A stretch of 64,000 nt of DNA from contig NZ_JADTQG010000001.1 of NCBI RefSeq assembly GCF_016008875.1, forward strand, positions 124,001-188,000, read 5' to 3'. Below are positions 36,355-44,131 of the stretch, piece by piece; positions within the stretch are counted from its first letter, which is position 1; every line of letters starts with the position of its first letter. This DNA is from Ectopseudomonas mendocina. GTDB lineage: Bacteria > Pseudomonadota > Gammaproteobacteria > Pseudomonadales > Pseudomonadaceae. The translations under genes and the position numbers were made by a program. The notes beneath the pieces are model-generated. The model did not search any database and had not been told where the DNA came from. It saw only the letters and a program-made list of their open reading frames with translations.

Positions 36355-39270
36355 ATGCCGAGTTCTAGCCGCTACCCCCTGCGTCAGTGGATCTGGCGAG
36401 CGTTCGTGCAAAGCGCGCTGATCCCGCTGATTCTTGTGGAGTCGGTGTTGATCGCGGTGTATCTGTTGAGTAACCAGGCGATCCGTGACGCGCAGGTCGA
36501 GCATCTGCAGGAAACGGCGGTGAAGGATCTGGCCAGCGCCGCGCTGCGTGAAGGGCAGATCATCGATGGCCGTCTGCGCTCCATCGAGTCGTTGGTGCAG
36601 GTCTTCCGCGATGAGACACATGAGGCCTTGCTCGACTCTCGCTTCCAGGCGGACGAGCTCGAGCGCCAGCGTCATGCGATGACTGAAAGCGGCGTTTTCT
36701 ACACGCGCAGCGATGACGGGCGGGCCGCATCCTTCTATGCCAACAGCACGCCTCTGGCGCAGCAGGATCACGCAAAAGTCATGCGCCTGTCGCAGATCGA
36801 CCCGCTGATGCGTTCGATCCAGCAGGCCAATCCGCTGGTGGCTGCGCTGTATTTCAATACCTGGGACAGCTACAACCGCATCTACCCCTGGTTCGATACG
36901 CCCGCGCAGTATCCCCATGACATGGTGATACCCGATTACAACTTCTATTACCTCGCCGATGCCCAGCACAACCCGCAGCGCCAGGTGATGTGGACCGAAG
37001 TTTACCTCGACCCGGCCGGCCTCGGCTGGATGCTATCGGCCATCGCCCCGGTGTATCGCGATGATTTTCTCGAAGGGGTGGTCGGCCTGGATGTGACCGT
37101 AGGCCAGGTATTGGGCGAGATCGCCGAGCTCAACGTGCCGTGGCACGGGTACGCGATGCTGGTCAGCCATGACCACAACATCATGGCGCTGCCCAAGGCC
37201 GGAGAGCTGGATTTCGGCCTGCGCGAGCTGACCCAGTATTCCTACGATGAGGCCGTGCGCCGTGAGGTGCTCAAACCCGAGGACTTCAATCTGGCCAAGC
37301 GCGAAGGCATGGCGCCGTTGCTGCAGGCGATGAATGAGGGCAACGGTAATGTGCAGGAAGTGCTGCTGGGCGGACGCAAGCAACTGGTGGCCTGGAGCGA
37401 GATTCCGCAGACCGGCTGGCGCTTGCTGCTGGTGGTGGATGAGGAGCAGATCTTTCACGACACCAACCAGTTGGCTGAGCGCTACCTGCACATCGGCTAT
37501 CTGCTGATTGCCGGCCTGGCAGCGTTCTATCTGTTGTTCTTCGCGCTAATGTGGCTGCGTTCGCGCCACCTGAGCAACCAGTTGGCCGAGCCCATCGACG
37601 GCATCGTCGACATGGCCACCAGCCTGGGTCAGGGCGAGTACTCGCCAACGGTGCCGGACAGCCACATTGCCGAGGTCAGCCGCCTGGCCGAGGCGGTGCA
37701 GCAGGCTGGCAAACAACTCCAGGCCAGCGAACATGAGCGGCAGGAGACGCAAAGCATCCTGCAACTGGTGCTGGATAGCACCACCGAAAGCCTCTGGCAG
37801 ATCGACACGCGTGATCTCACCATCGATCTCAGCGAGCGCTTCGTACGGCGTTTCGGCCTGGGTGCGAGACACCTGACGCTGAGCGAATTCAACCAGCGCG
37901 TGCACCCCGATGACCTGGAACGCCTGCGCCACCTGCGCAAGCTGTTCGCCGACAATGGCGAGGAGTATTTCGACGCCGAGTATCGCTATCTCGATTGCCG
38001 CGGCGAATACCTCTGGCTGCTTAGCCGAGGCAAGGTCCTGTTGCGTGACGAGAGTGGCTGGCCGCTGCGCATCGCCGGCACCCACGTCGATATCACCCGC
38101 CTCAAGCAGGTGGAGGACGAGCTGCGTCACGCCAGCCTCGAAGCGCTTGCCGCCAGCCAGGCCAAGAGCCGCTTCCTGTCGAGCATGAGTCACGAGCTGC
38201 GCACGCCGCTCAACGCGATCCATGGTTTCGCCCAACTGATCGAGATGGAAGTACAGGACAAGCACGACGCGAAACTGGAGACCGACTACTCGCGCGAAAT
38301 CGTCAATGCCAGCCGTCATCTCACCTCGTTGGTGGACGACATTCTCGACCTGTCGAGCATCGAGAGCCGGCGCCAGCAGCTGCAGTTCCAGCCGATCGAG
38401 ATCGGCGCGTTGCTCAGCGGTTGTGCCGAGCTGGTGCAGCCCGAGGTGCAACACAAACAGCTGCAACTGCAGGTGATGGAGGCAGCCGACCCGCCCTTGT
38501 TCGTGCAAGGCGATCCACGGCGGGTACGGCAGATCCTGCTCAACCTGCTGTCCAACGCGATCAAGTACAACAGCCCGCGCGGCACGATCCGCATGGGCTA
38601 CGAGGTGCGCGCCGATTGTGTTCGGTTGTGGGTCGACGATACCGGGCCGGGCCTGTCGCGCGAGCAATTGGCGCAGTTGTTCCAGCCATTCCAGCGTCTG
38701 GGGCGTGAGAGCTCGAACATTCCCGGCACCGGTATCGGATTGGTGCTGTGTCGTGAATTGGCCACGCTGATGGATGGCGAAATCGGCGTGCGTAGCGAGC
38801 CCGGCGTGGGCAGTCGCTTCTGGCTCGATATACCCAGTGCCGCCAGCCCTGAAGGCGCTCACGACGAAGCCGTCGATGTGCCGGAGCAAGCGGCGCGCAG
38901 CCTGGTGCAGGTGTTGTGCGTGGAGGATCACCCGGCCTGCATGAAGATGCTCCAGGCCTCGCTGCGCGATTTCGCCGAGGTTCGCGGCGTGAGTTCCTGC
39001 CAGCGGGCGCTGGTCGAATTGCAGAACAGCGAGCCAGCGCTGGTGGTGCTGGATATCGACCTGCCCGATGGCGATGGCCTGGCAGTGCTCGACGCCATGC
39101 GTGCCGAGCCGCGTTTACGCGATGTGCCGGTGCTGGTGATCAGCGCGGTGGCCGACGCTCGCCTGTTCGAAGACGCCAGGGCGCGTGGCGCCAGTGCCTG
39201 CCTGAGCAAGCCGGTGGATCTGCAGGAGGTCAGGCAGGTGGCGCTGGGCCTGCTCTACAGCGGTTTCTGA
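36355..39270 (+). CDS. Hybrid sensor histidine kinase/response regulator
   Basis: A 971-residue membrane protein. A first helix (about 17-38) and a second (about 380-402) flank a large periplasmic sensor of the Cache type. A HAMP-like linker (PIDGIVDMATSLGQGEYSPT), a PAS domain (about 460-590, ending GTHVDITRLKQVEDEL), the kinase core (FLSSMSHELRTPLNAIHGFA; NLLSNAIKYNSPRG; GTGIGLVLCREL) and a C-terminal receiver (VVLDIDLPDGDG, VISAV, SKPVD) follow. The protein should sense an extracytoplasmic ligand, autophosphorylate on the His in SHELR and relay to its own Asp. No separate output regulator is adjacent, so the partner is unknown. Confidence 0.92.
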   Translation: MPSSSRYPLRQWIWRAFVQSALIPLILVESVLIAVYLLSNQAIRDAQVEHLQETAVKDLASAALREGQIIDGRLRSIESLVQVFRDETHEALLDSRFQADELERQRHAMTESGVFYTRSDDGRAASFYANSTPLAQQDHAKVMRLSQIDPLMRSIQQANPLVAALYFNTWDSYNRIYPWFDTPAQYPHDMVIPDYNFYYLADAQHNPQRQVMWTEVYLDPAGLGWMLSAIAPVYRDDFLEGVVGLDVTVGQVLGEIAELNVPWHGYAMLVSHDHNIMALPKAGELDFGLRELTQYSYDEAVRREVLKPEDFNLAKREGMAPLLQAMNEGNGNVQEVLLGGRKQLVAWSEIPQTGWRLLLVVDEEQIFHDTNQLAERYLHIGYLLIAGLAAFYLLFFALMWLRSRHLSNQLAEPIDGIVDMATSLGQGEYSPTVPDSHIAEVSRLAEAVQQAGKQLQASEHERQETQSILQLVLDSTTESLWQIDTRDLTIDLSERFVRRFGLGARHLTLSEFNQRVHPDDLERLRHLRKLFADNGEEYFDAEYRYLDCRGEYLWLLSRGKVLLRDESGWPLRIAGTHVDITRLKQVEDELRHASLEALAASQAKSRFLSSMSHELRTPLNAIHGFAQLIEMEVQDKHDAKLETDYSREIVNASRHLTSLVDDILDLSSIESRRQQLQFQPIEIGALLSGCAELVQPEVQHKQLQLQVMEAADPPLFVQGDPRRVRQILLNLLSNAIKYNSPRGTIRMGYEVRADCVRLWVDDTGPGLSREQLAQLFQPFQRLGRESSNIPGTGIGLVLCRELATLMDGEIGVRSEPGVGSRFWLDIPSAASPEGAHDEAVDVPEQAARSLVQVLCVEDHPACMKMLQASLRDFAEVRGVSSCQRALVELQNSEPALVVLDIDLPDGDGLAVLDAMRAEPRLRDVPVLVISAVADARLFEDARARGASACLSKPVDLQEVRQVALGLLYSGF

Positions 39271-39291
39271 GCAGGCCCGCGCGCTCTGCAT

Positions 39292-39537
39292 TTACTCGCT
39301 GGCTGACAGCAGGTCCAGCGCTTCGCCGAGGACCTTGACCGACTCCCCGTGATCGCCAGCCTTGTGCAGCGCTTCGCCCTCGGCGCGCAGCTCCTTGACC
39401 TTGGCCAGCACCTCGGGGTCGGAGGGCGGATCGCTTTGCAGCAACGCGTCGATCTTGGCCATGTCCTGTGGGCAGTGCATGGCCCACAGCGGCAGGCTGA
39501 TCAGGGTAGCGGCGAGAAACATGAGTGTGCGACGCAT
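39292..39537 (-). CDS. Small periplasmic hypothetical protein
   Basis: An 81-residue protein with a signal peptide (MRRTLMFLAATLISLPLWA). The mature part contains one Cys (MHCPQDMAKIDALL) and is helical and acidic, with a TPR-like feel (ELRAEGEALHKAGDHGESVK). I recognise it as a type often found in Pseudomonas but know of no function. The ATG has AGGAGAG upstream. It is convergent with the sensor kinase gene, 21 bases apart. Confidence 0.75.
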   Translation of the reverse strand: MRRTLMFLAATLISLPLWAMHCPQDMAKIDALLQSDPPSDPEVLAKVKELRAEGEALHKAGDHGESVKVLGEALDLLSASE

Positions 39538-39744
39538 GATGGCTCTCCTGAAACGGGCAGCGGGAATTTCAGTATAGGAGCATCCTGTGTTTGCGTTTCC
39601 TGCCCGCGGGTCAGCGCTTATCGCGGCGGCTAGTGGAAGGCTTCAGGCAGCAACCGATGGCGGCGGAGTGCACCGTGTATGCAGCGGCCGGCGGCACGCT
39701 CCAGTATGCTGTGCGGCATGATTTAACCCATGCAAGGAATGCGT

Positions 39745-40326
39745 ATGAACCTGCCCATGACCGTCGAGCAACTGCAGCAGGCCTGCGCCGCTGGCGATCG
39801 CTTCGACTATCTGTATTTCTGGGGGCACAGCCGTGCGGCCGGCGCGCCGGTTGGCAAGAGTTGTCTGAGCCAATGGTATCCCTCGGCCTTCACTCTCGAC
39901 GGAATCAACTACGCCACCGCCGAGCACTACATGATGGCCGGCAAGGCCCGGTTATTCGAGGATGCTGAGGCGCTGGAGCGTGTTCTGGCTGCGCACACGC
40001 CGAATGAGGTCAAGGCGATTGGCCGGCAAGTCCGCGGCTTCGATGAGGCGCTCTGGCGTGAAAACCGTGAAGCCGTCGTCTTCGAAGGCAATCTCGGCAA
40101 GTTCTCGCAAGACCCCGAGCTGGCGCGATACCTGTTGGGGACCGCGCCGCGTGTACTGGTCGAGGCCAGCCCTGTCGATCCCGTCTGGGGTATCGGTCTG
40201 GCGGAGGGCGACTCGAACGCTCACGCCCCGGCCTCCTGGCGTGGCCTCAACCTGCTGGGCTTCGCCCTGATGCAGGTGCGCGAGTGCTTATTGAACGAAC
40301 CCGGGCGCCTGCCGCGCGAGGCTTGA
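39745..40326 (+). CDS. NADAR-family N-glycosidase (YbiA/RibX-like)
   Basis: A protein of about 193 residues with the NADAR fold: YLYFWGHSR, CLSQWYPSAFTLDGINYATA, EHYMMAGKARLF, AIGRQVRGFDEALW and the C-terminal SPVDPVWGIGL followed by WRGLNLLGFAL. E. coli YbiA and related proteins cleave the N-glycosidic bond of early riboflavin intermediates and so remove reactive by-products; some NADAR proteins act on ADP-ribose marks. Three in-frame ATGs lie close together (39730, 39739, 39745); AAGGA at 39734-39738 favours the last. Confidence 0.85.
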   Translation: MNLPMTVEQLQQACAAGDRFDYLYFWGHSRAAGAPVGKSCLSQWYPSAFTLDGINYATAEHYMMAGKARLFEDAEALERVLAAHTPNEVKAIGRQVRGFDEALWRENREAVVFEGNLGKFSQDPELARYLLGTAPRVLVEASPVDPVWGIGLAEGDSNAHAPASWRGLNLLGFALMQVRECLLNEPGRLPREA

Positions 40327-40374
40327 GCGAGCCGCCAGCGACTCGTGACCAGCAGCTGCTGAGCGCTAATACGA

Positions 40375-42228
40375 TCAGTAGTGATACCAGCGCAGCTCCA
40401 GTTTCACTTCGTTGACCGGGCTGGCCAGTTGGCTGAATTCACGCTGGGCGCTCAGGCGCAGGCCGAGGTTGCGTGACAATTCCCATTGCTGGTTGAGCGA
40501 CAGGCGCCGGCGCACTTCGCCGTTGTGGAAGTAGTCGCCGGCTGCCTCCAACGTCAGGTTACCCAACGGGTTGCGCCACAGTAGCCCGCTGTTGAAGCCG
40601 AGTGCCGGAGAGACGACGGCGGCAAAGTCCTCGTTGTATTCCAGGCGCGCGGTGCCGAGGGCGAAGCCGAGCAGGTCGTCCCGCAACTGCCAAGTGGCGC
40701 CGGCGCCACCGCTGATATGACCGACCAGCTGGCTGTCGCCGTCTTCGCCGAGTACTCGCTCCAGGCCGCCGCCAACCTGCCAGGACAGCGGCTGGAGCAG
40801 GGCATTGCGCGGTGTCAGCGAGCGAATATTGGCCAGGTCCAGACGCTGCAGCTGCCAGTGGTTGTTCTCGTACTGGCGCAGCTTGAGCTGGAGGATCTCG
40901 ATCTGCGCGCCCAATGGGAAGCCATCGAGATTGTCGTTCAGATCGTGATAGGCCATGCGCAGGCCGTACTCGGCGAAGGCACGATCATCACGGCTGCCGC
41001 CGGCCAGTTGCCAGGTGCGCGATTCGTGGCCTTCCTCGGGCAGCAGCGGGCGCTCCACCTCCAGCGGTGGCGGCGGGTTGCGGTTGATCGCGCCCAGCAA
41101 CTGGAAGCTGCGCTGGGCGTTGCTGCTGCGTTCTTCGTCATTGGCGTGGTAGCGCACCAGGCGGAATGCCGCATCCTGAATCAGTGCGCGACGCTCGACC
41201 GGGAGGGCGAGAAAATCGGCGTTGTCGAGCTGAGTCGGGTCTTCGCTCAGGCGCAGTACCCAGGTCTGTTCGTCGCTCTCCAGCGGTTCGGCGCGCGCCA
41301 GCAGCTCGCGCTCGCGTGATGGGCGATAGTCGATGCGTTCCACCAGCCCGGCGTCCTTGACCGCGCGCACGGTGTCGGTGGGGATGGCGGTGAGCGGGAA
41401 GTGCTCGGTCAGTTCGATACCCGGGCGGGCGATTTCCAAAAGCTCGAGCAGGCGGTAGGAGCAGTTCTCGTCGAAGAAGAAGTAATCGAAGCGGATCTGC
41501 TTGAGCTCCCAGACGTGCTCGACCATACGCGCGGTTTCTTCCTGCGTCAGGTTCAACCGGTATTCCCACAGGTCGCGGTTTTCCAGGCGGTTGTATTCGC
41601 TGAGCTTCTCGCGGTAAGGCACCAGGGCGAACAGGCCGGGATAGCCGCCCATCAGCCCGCGCCAGGCGTAAAGGATGCTGTTGTCGTTGCCTTCAATAAA
41701 GGCGCCGAAGTTCAGCGCATAGCTCAGCAGCGCAGTGTTGTGGCTGTCGATGTCGGGCTGGTCGATGCGCAGCAGGGTGTGGCCGAACATCGATGAGGGG
41801 CTGTTCAGATAGGCGGCCGGGAACACCAGCACCGTGCTGTGCGGATTGACGTCGGCGATCCAGTTTCGATACTCGGCGCAGTCCGGGTTGGGCAGGTCAT
41901 CGAGCTGCAACTGGGCCTTGAGCCAGCGGGTGCGCGCCGGGTAGATGCATTGCGGGTGGCGGTCGCCCAGTTCGGCGGGTTGATACAGGGCCTCGAGGGT
42001 TGCCTGCAGTTCGGCGGCCGGGTCGCTGTCGCCATTTTTGGCGAGGAAGAAATCGTCGTCATCGACATAGCTGCGCCAGCCGCCGAGCTTGCCGGTTTCG
42101 TAGTGGCCGAGTGCGATCCAGTAATGATCGGCGGCGAGTTCTTCGACCGTGGCGGCGTGCAGGGGAAGGGCGAGGCTCAGTGCGAGGACGGCGAATATCC
42201 GTTTCAAGGTCGCTGTTCTTCTGGTCAT
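40375..42228 (-). CDS. DUF4105 / Lnb-like outer membrane-associated protein
   Basis: A protein of about 617 residues with a signal peptide (ending LALPLHA). The N-terminal half contains the DUF4105 (Lnb N-terminal periplasmic) domain: DYFFFDENCSYRLLELLEIA, SSMFGHTLLRID and ALNFGAFIEGNDNSILYAWR, where Cys, His and Asn residues resemble a papain-like or NlpC-like arrangement. The C-terminal half is rich in alternating strands and ends LRWYHY with an aromatic residue, suggesting an outer membrane beta structure. The function is unknown. I chose the ATG at 42228; no clear ribosome site is visible, so the start may differ. Confidence 0.75.
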   Translation of the reverse strand: MTRRTATLKRIFAVLALSLALPLHAATVEELAADHYWIALGHYETGKLGGWRSYVDDDDFFLAKNGDSDPAAELQATLEALYQPAELGDRHPQCIYPARTRWLKAQLQLDDLPNPDCAEYRNWIADVNPHSTVLVFPAAYLNSPSSMFGHTLLRIDQPDIDSHNTALLSYALNFGAFIEGNDNSILYAWRGLMGGYPGLFALVPYREKLSEYNRLENRDLWEYRLNLTQEETARMVEHVWELKQIRFDYFFFDENCSYRLLELLEIARPGIELTEHFPLTAIPTDTVRAVKDAGLVERIDYRPSRERELLARAEPLESDEQTWVLRLSEDPTQLDNADFLALPVERRALIQDAAFRLVRYHANDEERSSNAQRSFQLLGAINRNPPPPLEVERPLLPEEGHESRTWQLAGGSRDDRAFAEYGLRMAYHDLNDNLDGFPLGAQIEILQLKLRQYENNHWQLQRLDLANIRSLTPRNALLQPLSWQVGGGLERVLGEDGDSQLVGHISGGAGATWQLRDDLLGFALGTARLEYNEDFAAVVSPALGFNSGLLWRNPLGNLTLEAAGDYFHNGEVRRRLSLNQQWELSRNLGLRLSAQREFSQLASPVNEVKLELRWYHY

Positions 42229-42339
42229 GGCGATGGCCGAGCTTTGGCCAAGCCAGGCGCGGATGTCAAGGTATGAGGGGCCGTGCAGGTGGACGTATCG
42301 CACCGTGGCGGGATTGCTGCGAAGGGGGCGAAAGGATTA

Positions 42340-42360
42340 ACATGAGAATTCCTATCAATT
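42340..42360 (+). promoter_or_regulatory. Fur-box-like sequence before the FecI-type sigma gene
   Basis: ACATGAGAATTCCTATCAA resembles the Fur consensus (GATAATGATAATCATTATC) and ends about 20 bases before the sigma factor start. Repression by iron-loaded Fur is the usual control of FecI-type genes. Confidence 0.6.
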
Positions 42361-42378
42361 GCGTCTTTGCCTTCCCGT

Positions 42379-42894
42379 ATGTCCAGCGATACATCAGGCC
42401 TTTCCCCCACCGTCGATCAGCTTTATCGCGAACATCAGTCCTGGTTGCACAGTTGGCTCAGCCGCCGGGTGGGCTGTCGGGACAATGCCTCGGATCTGGC
42501 GCAGGACGTGTTCGTGCGCCTGCTGCGCAGCGAGATGCCGGTAACGCTGCTCAATCCGCGCGCCTATCTGGGCCGTATCGCCCGCGGGCTGATGATCGAT
42601 CAGTACCGACGTCGCGCATTGGAGCAGGCCTATTTGGAGAGCATTGCCCATCTGGGCGAGGGCGAGGCGCCTTCGGAGGAAGAACGCCTGCAACTGCTCG
42701 ACACGCTGGAGGCGCTGGATTGCCTGCTCGACAGGCTCAAGCCGCGAGTGCGCCAGGCTTTTCTACTGGCCCAACTGGATGGCCTGACCTGCTTGCAGAT
42801 CGCTGAGCAGCTTGGCGTATCGCGCGCCACTATCGAGCGCGACCTGGCCAAGGCCCTGCACGCCTGCTATCGCTTCAGCCATGAACAGGACTGA
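42379..42894 (+). CDS. FecI-like ECF sigma factor
   Basis: A 171-residue extracytoplasmic-function sigma factor. Region 2 (LYREHQSWLHSWLSRRVGCR, ASDLAQDVFVRLL, RAYLGRIARGLMIDQYRRR) and region 4 (LPRVRQAFLLAQLDGL-type sequence and IAEQLGVSRATIERDLAKAL) are clear. The iron-starvation subgroup fits because a FecR-type gene and a TonB-dependent receptor follow. The ATG at 42379 is preferred; a TTG at 42367 is in frame. It should drive transcription of the receptor gene at 44132 when the siderophore is bound. Confidence 0.88.
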   Translation: MSSDTSGLSPTVDQLYREHQSWLHSWLSRRVGCRDNASDLAQDVFVRLLRSEMPVTLLNPRAYLGRIARGLMIDQYRRRALEQAYLESIAHLGEGEAPSEEERLQLLDTLEALDCLLDRLKPRVRQAFLLAQLDGLTCLQIAEQLGVSRATIERDLAKALHACYRFSHEQD

Positions 42895-43846
42895 CCCGCC
42901 GCTTGATGCCGCGGTGCTCGAGGCCGGCATCCAGTGGCTGGTACGGATGCGCTTCGACGTGCCCGATGCCGCCACAGTGGAACGGTTCGAGCGCTGGCTG
43001 GGCGAATCTCCCGAGCATGAGCGCGCCTGGCAGAGCGTGAGCCAGGCCGGCGAGCGCTTCGCCAATCTGCCGCCGGCCCTGAGCCGTCGAACACTGGGCG
43101 GCGTGCGCGAGCGCATGAGTCGTCGGCAGAGCCTCAAGATGCTCGGGTTGTTCGCGGCTTCCGGCGCGCTGCTCTGGCAGGCGCGCGAGCATACGCCGCT
43201 GCCCGGGTTGATGGCGCAATACCGCAGCGATGTGGGCGAGCGTCGTCTGGTCGAGCTCGGCGAGGGTAGCCGTATCCACATGAACAGCGACAGCGCCTTC
43301 GATTCCGCTTTCGATGGGCAGTCCTGGCGTATTCGGCTGTATCGCGGTGAATTGCTGGTGGAGGTCGCGGGCGAGGATCGGCGGCCGCTTTGGGTCATGG
43401 GGCGCGACGGCCAGGTGCGGGGCCAGGCGTCGCGTTTCCTGCTGAACCAGCACCACAGCGGGTTCAGCACCCTGGCCGTGAGGGACGGAGAGGTGAGCCT
43501 GTTCGGCGATCCGCAAACGACTGCAGTTGCGCGCGTCGCGGCGGGCGAGCAGGTGCGCTTCGACGCCGATGGTGTGCGCCCGGCATTGAGCGATGGCCTG
43601 GACCCGTGGGCCTGGACCGACGGCGTGATCCGCGCTGCTGACATGCGCCTGGACGCCTTTCTGAGCGAGCTGTCGCGGCATCGGCGCGGCCTGCTGGTAT
43701 GTCGCGACGAGGTCGCGCACCTGCGCGTATCCGGTACCTACCAACTGGACGATACCCGGCAGATCCTGGGGCTGCTGGCACTGGCGCTGCCGGTGCGGGT
43801 GGACTACCGAACCGATTACTGGGTGACCGTCAGCGCAAGGGCCTGA
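42881..43846 (+). CDS. FecR-like anti-sigma/signal transducer
   Basis: A 321-residue inner membrane protein. The cytoplasmic N-terminus has the anti-sigma domain (EAGIQWLVRMRFDVPDAATV, FERWLGESPEHERAWQSV). A membrane segment follows near residues 85-100 (SLKMLGLFAASGALLW), with an RR pair before it, then the periplasmic FecR domain (LGEGSRIHMNSDSAF; RLYRGELLVEVAGEDRRPLW). It transmits the receptor signal to FecI. It overlaps the sigma gene by 14 bases, so the two are coupled. Confidence 0.9.
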   Translation: MNRTDPPLDAAVLEAGIQWLVRMRFDVPDAATVERFERWLGESPEHERAWQSVSQAGERFANLPPALSRRTLGGVRERMSRRQSLKMLGLFAASGALLWQAREHTPLPGLMAQYRSDVGERRLVELGEGSRIHMNSDSAFDSAFDGQSWRIRLYRGELLVEVAGEDRRPLWVMGRDGQVRGQASRFLLNQHHSGFSTLAVRDGEVSLFGDPQTTAVARVAAGEQVRFDADGVRPALSDGLDPWAWTDGVIRAADMRLDAFLSELSRHRRGLLVCRDEVAHLRVSGTYQLDDTRQILGLLALALPVRVDYRTDYWVTVSARA

Positions 43847-44131
43847 GCCTTACCTGCAATGCTGTTCACTTGATTTACGATCAAGTGCAATCCGTCTCCT
43901 CGCCCCTCTCCACTAGGCGTGCCCCCAAGAAATGGGAGAGGGGAGCCAAACGCGAACAGCATTATGAGCCGTACCCGAGCTTGCGCAGCGTTTAGCGCAG
44001 CCCGGATGGCGGACGCTGACAAATAAAACCCGCAAATACGAAAATAATTGAGGTGGTTTCTCATTCATGTTCGGCATGTCAGGAAAGGCCGGCTACAGGC
44101 TTCCAAATTCCAGACTGCTACGGAGCAATGA
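43847..44131. other. Intergenic region between fecR-like and receptor genes
   Basis: It contains the hairpin ACTTGAT-TTACG-ATCAAGT (about 43868-43886) and a repeat-like element in which CCCCTCTCC pairs with GGAGAGGGG (about 43903-43944), similar to interspersed repeats of Pseudomonas genomes. The ECF-dependent promoter of the receptor gene should lie in the last 100 bases. No gene is visible. Confidence 0.45.

Noticed and set aside
37546..38931. Long minus-strand open frame of 461 codons
   Set aside because: It is the antisense shadow of the hybrid sensor kinase in GC-rich DNA; its translation has no family features and the plus-strand frame has clear domains.
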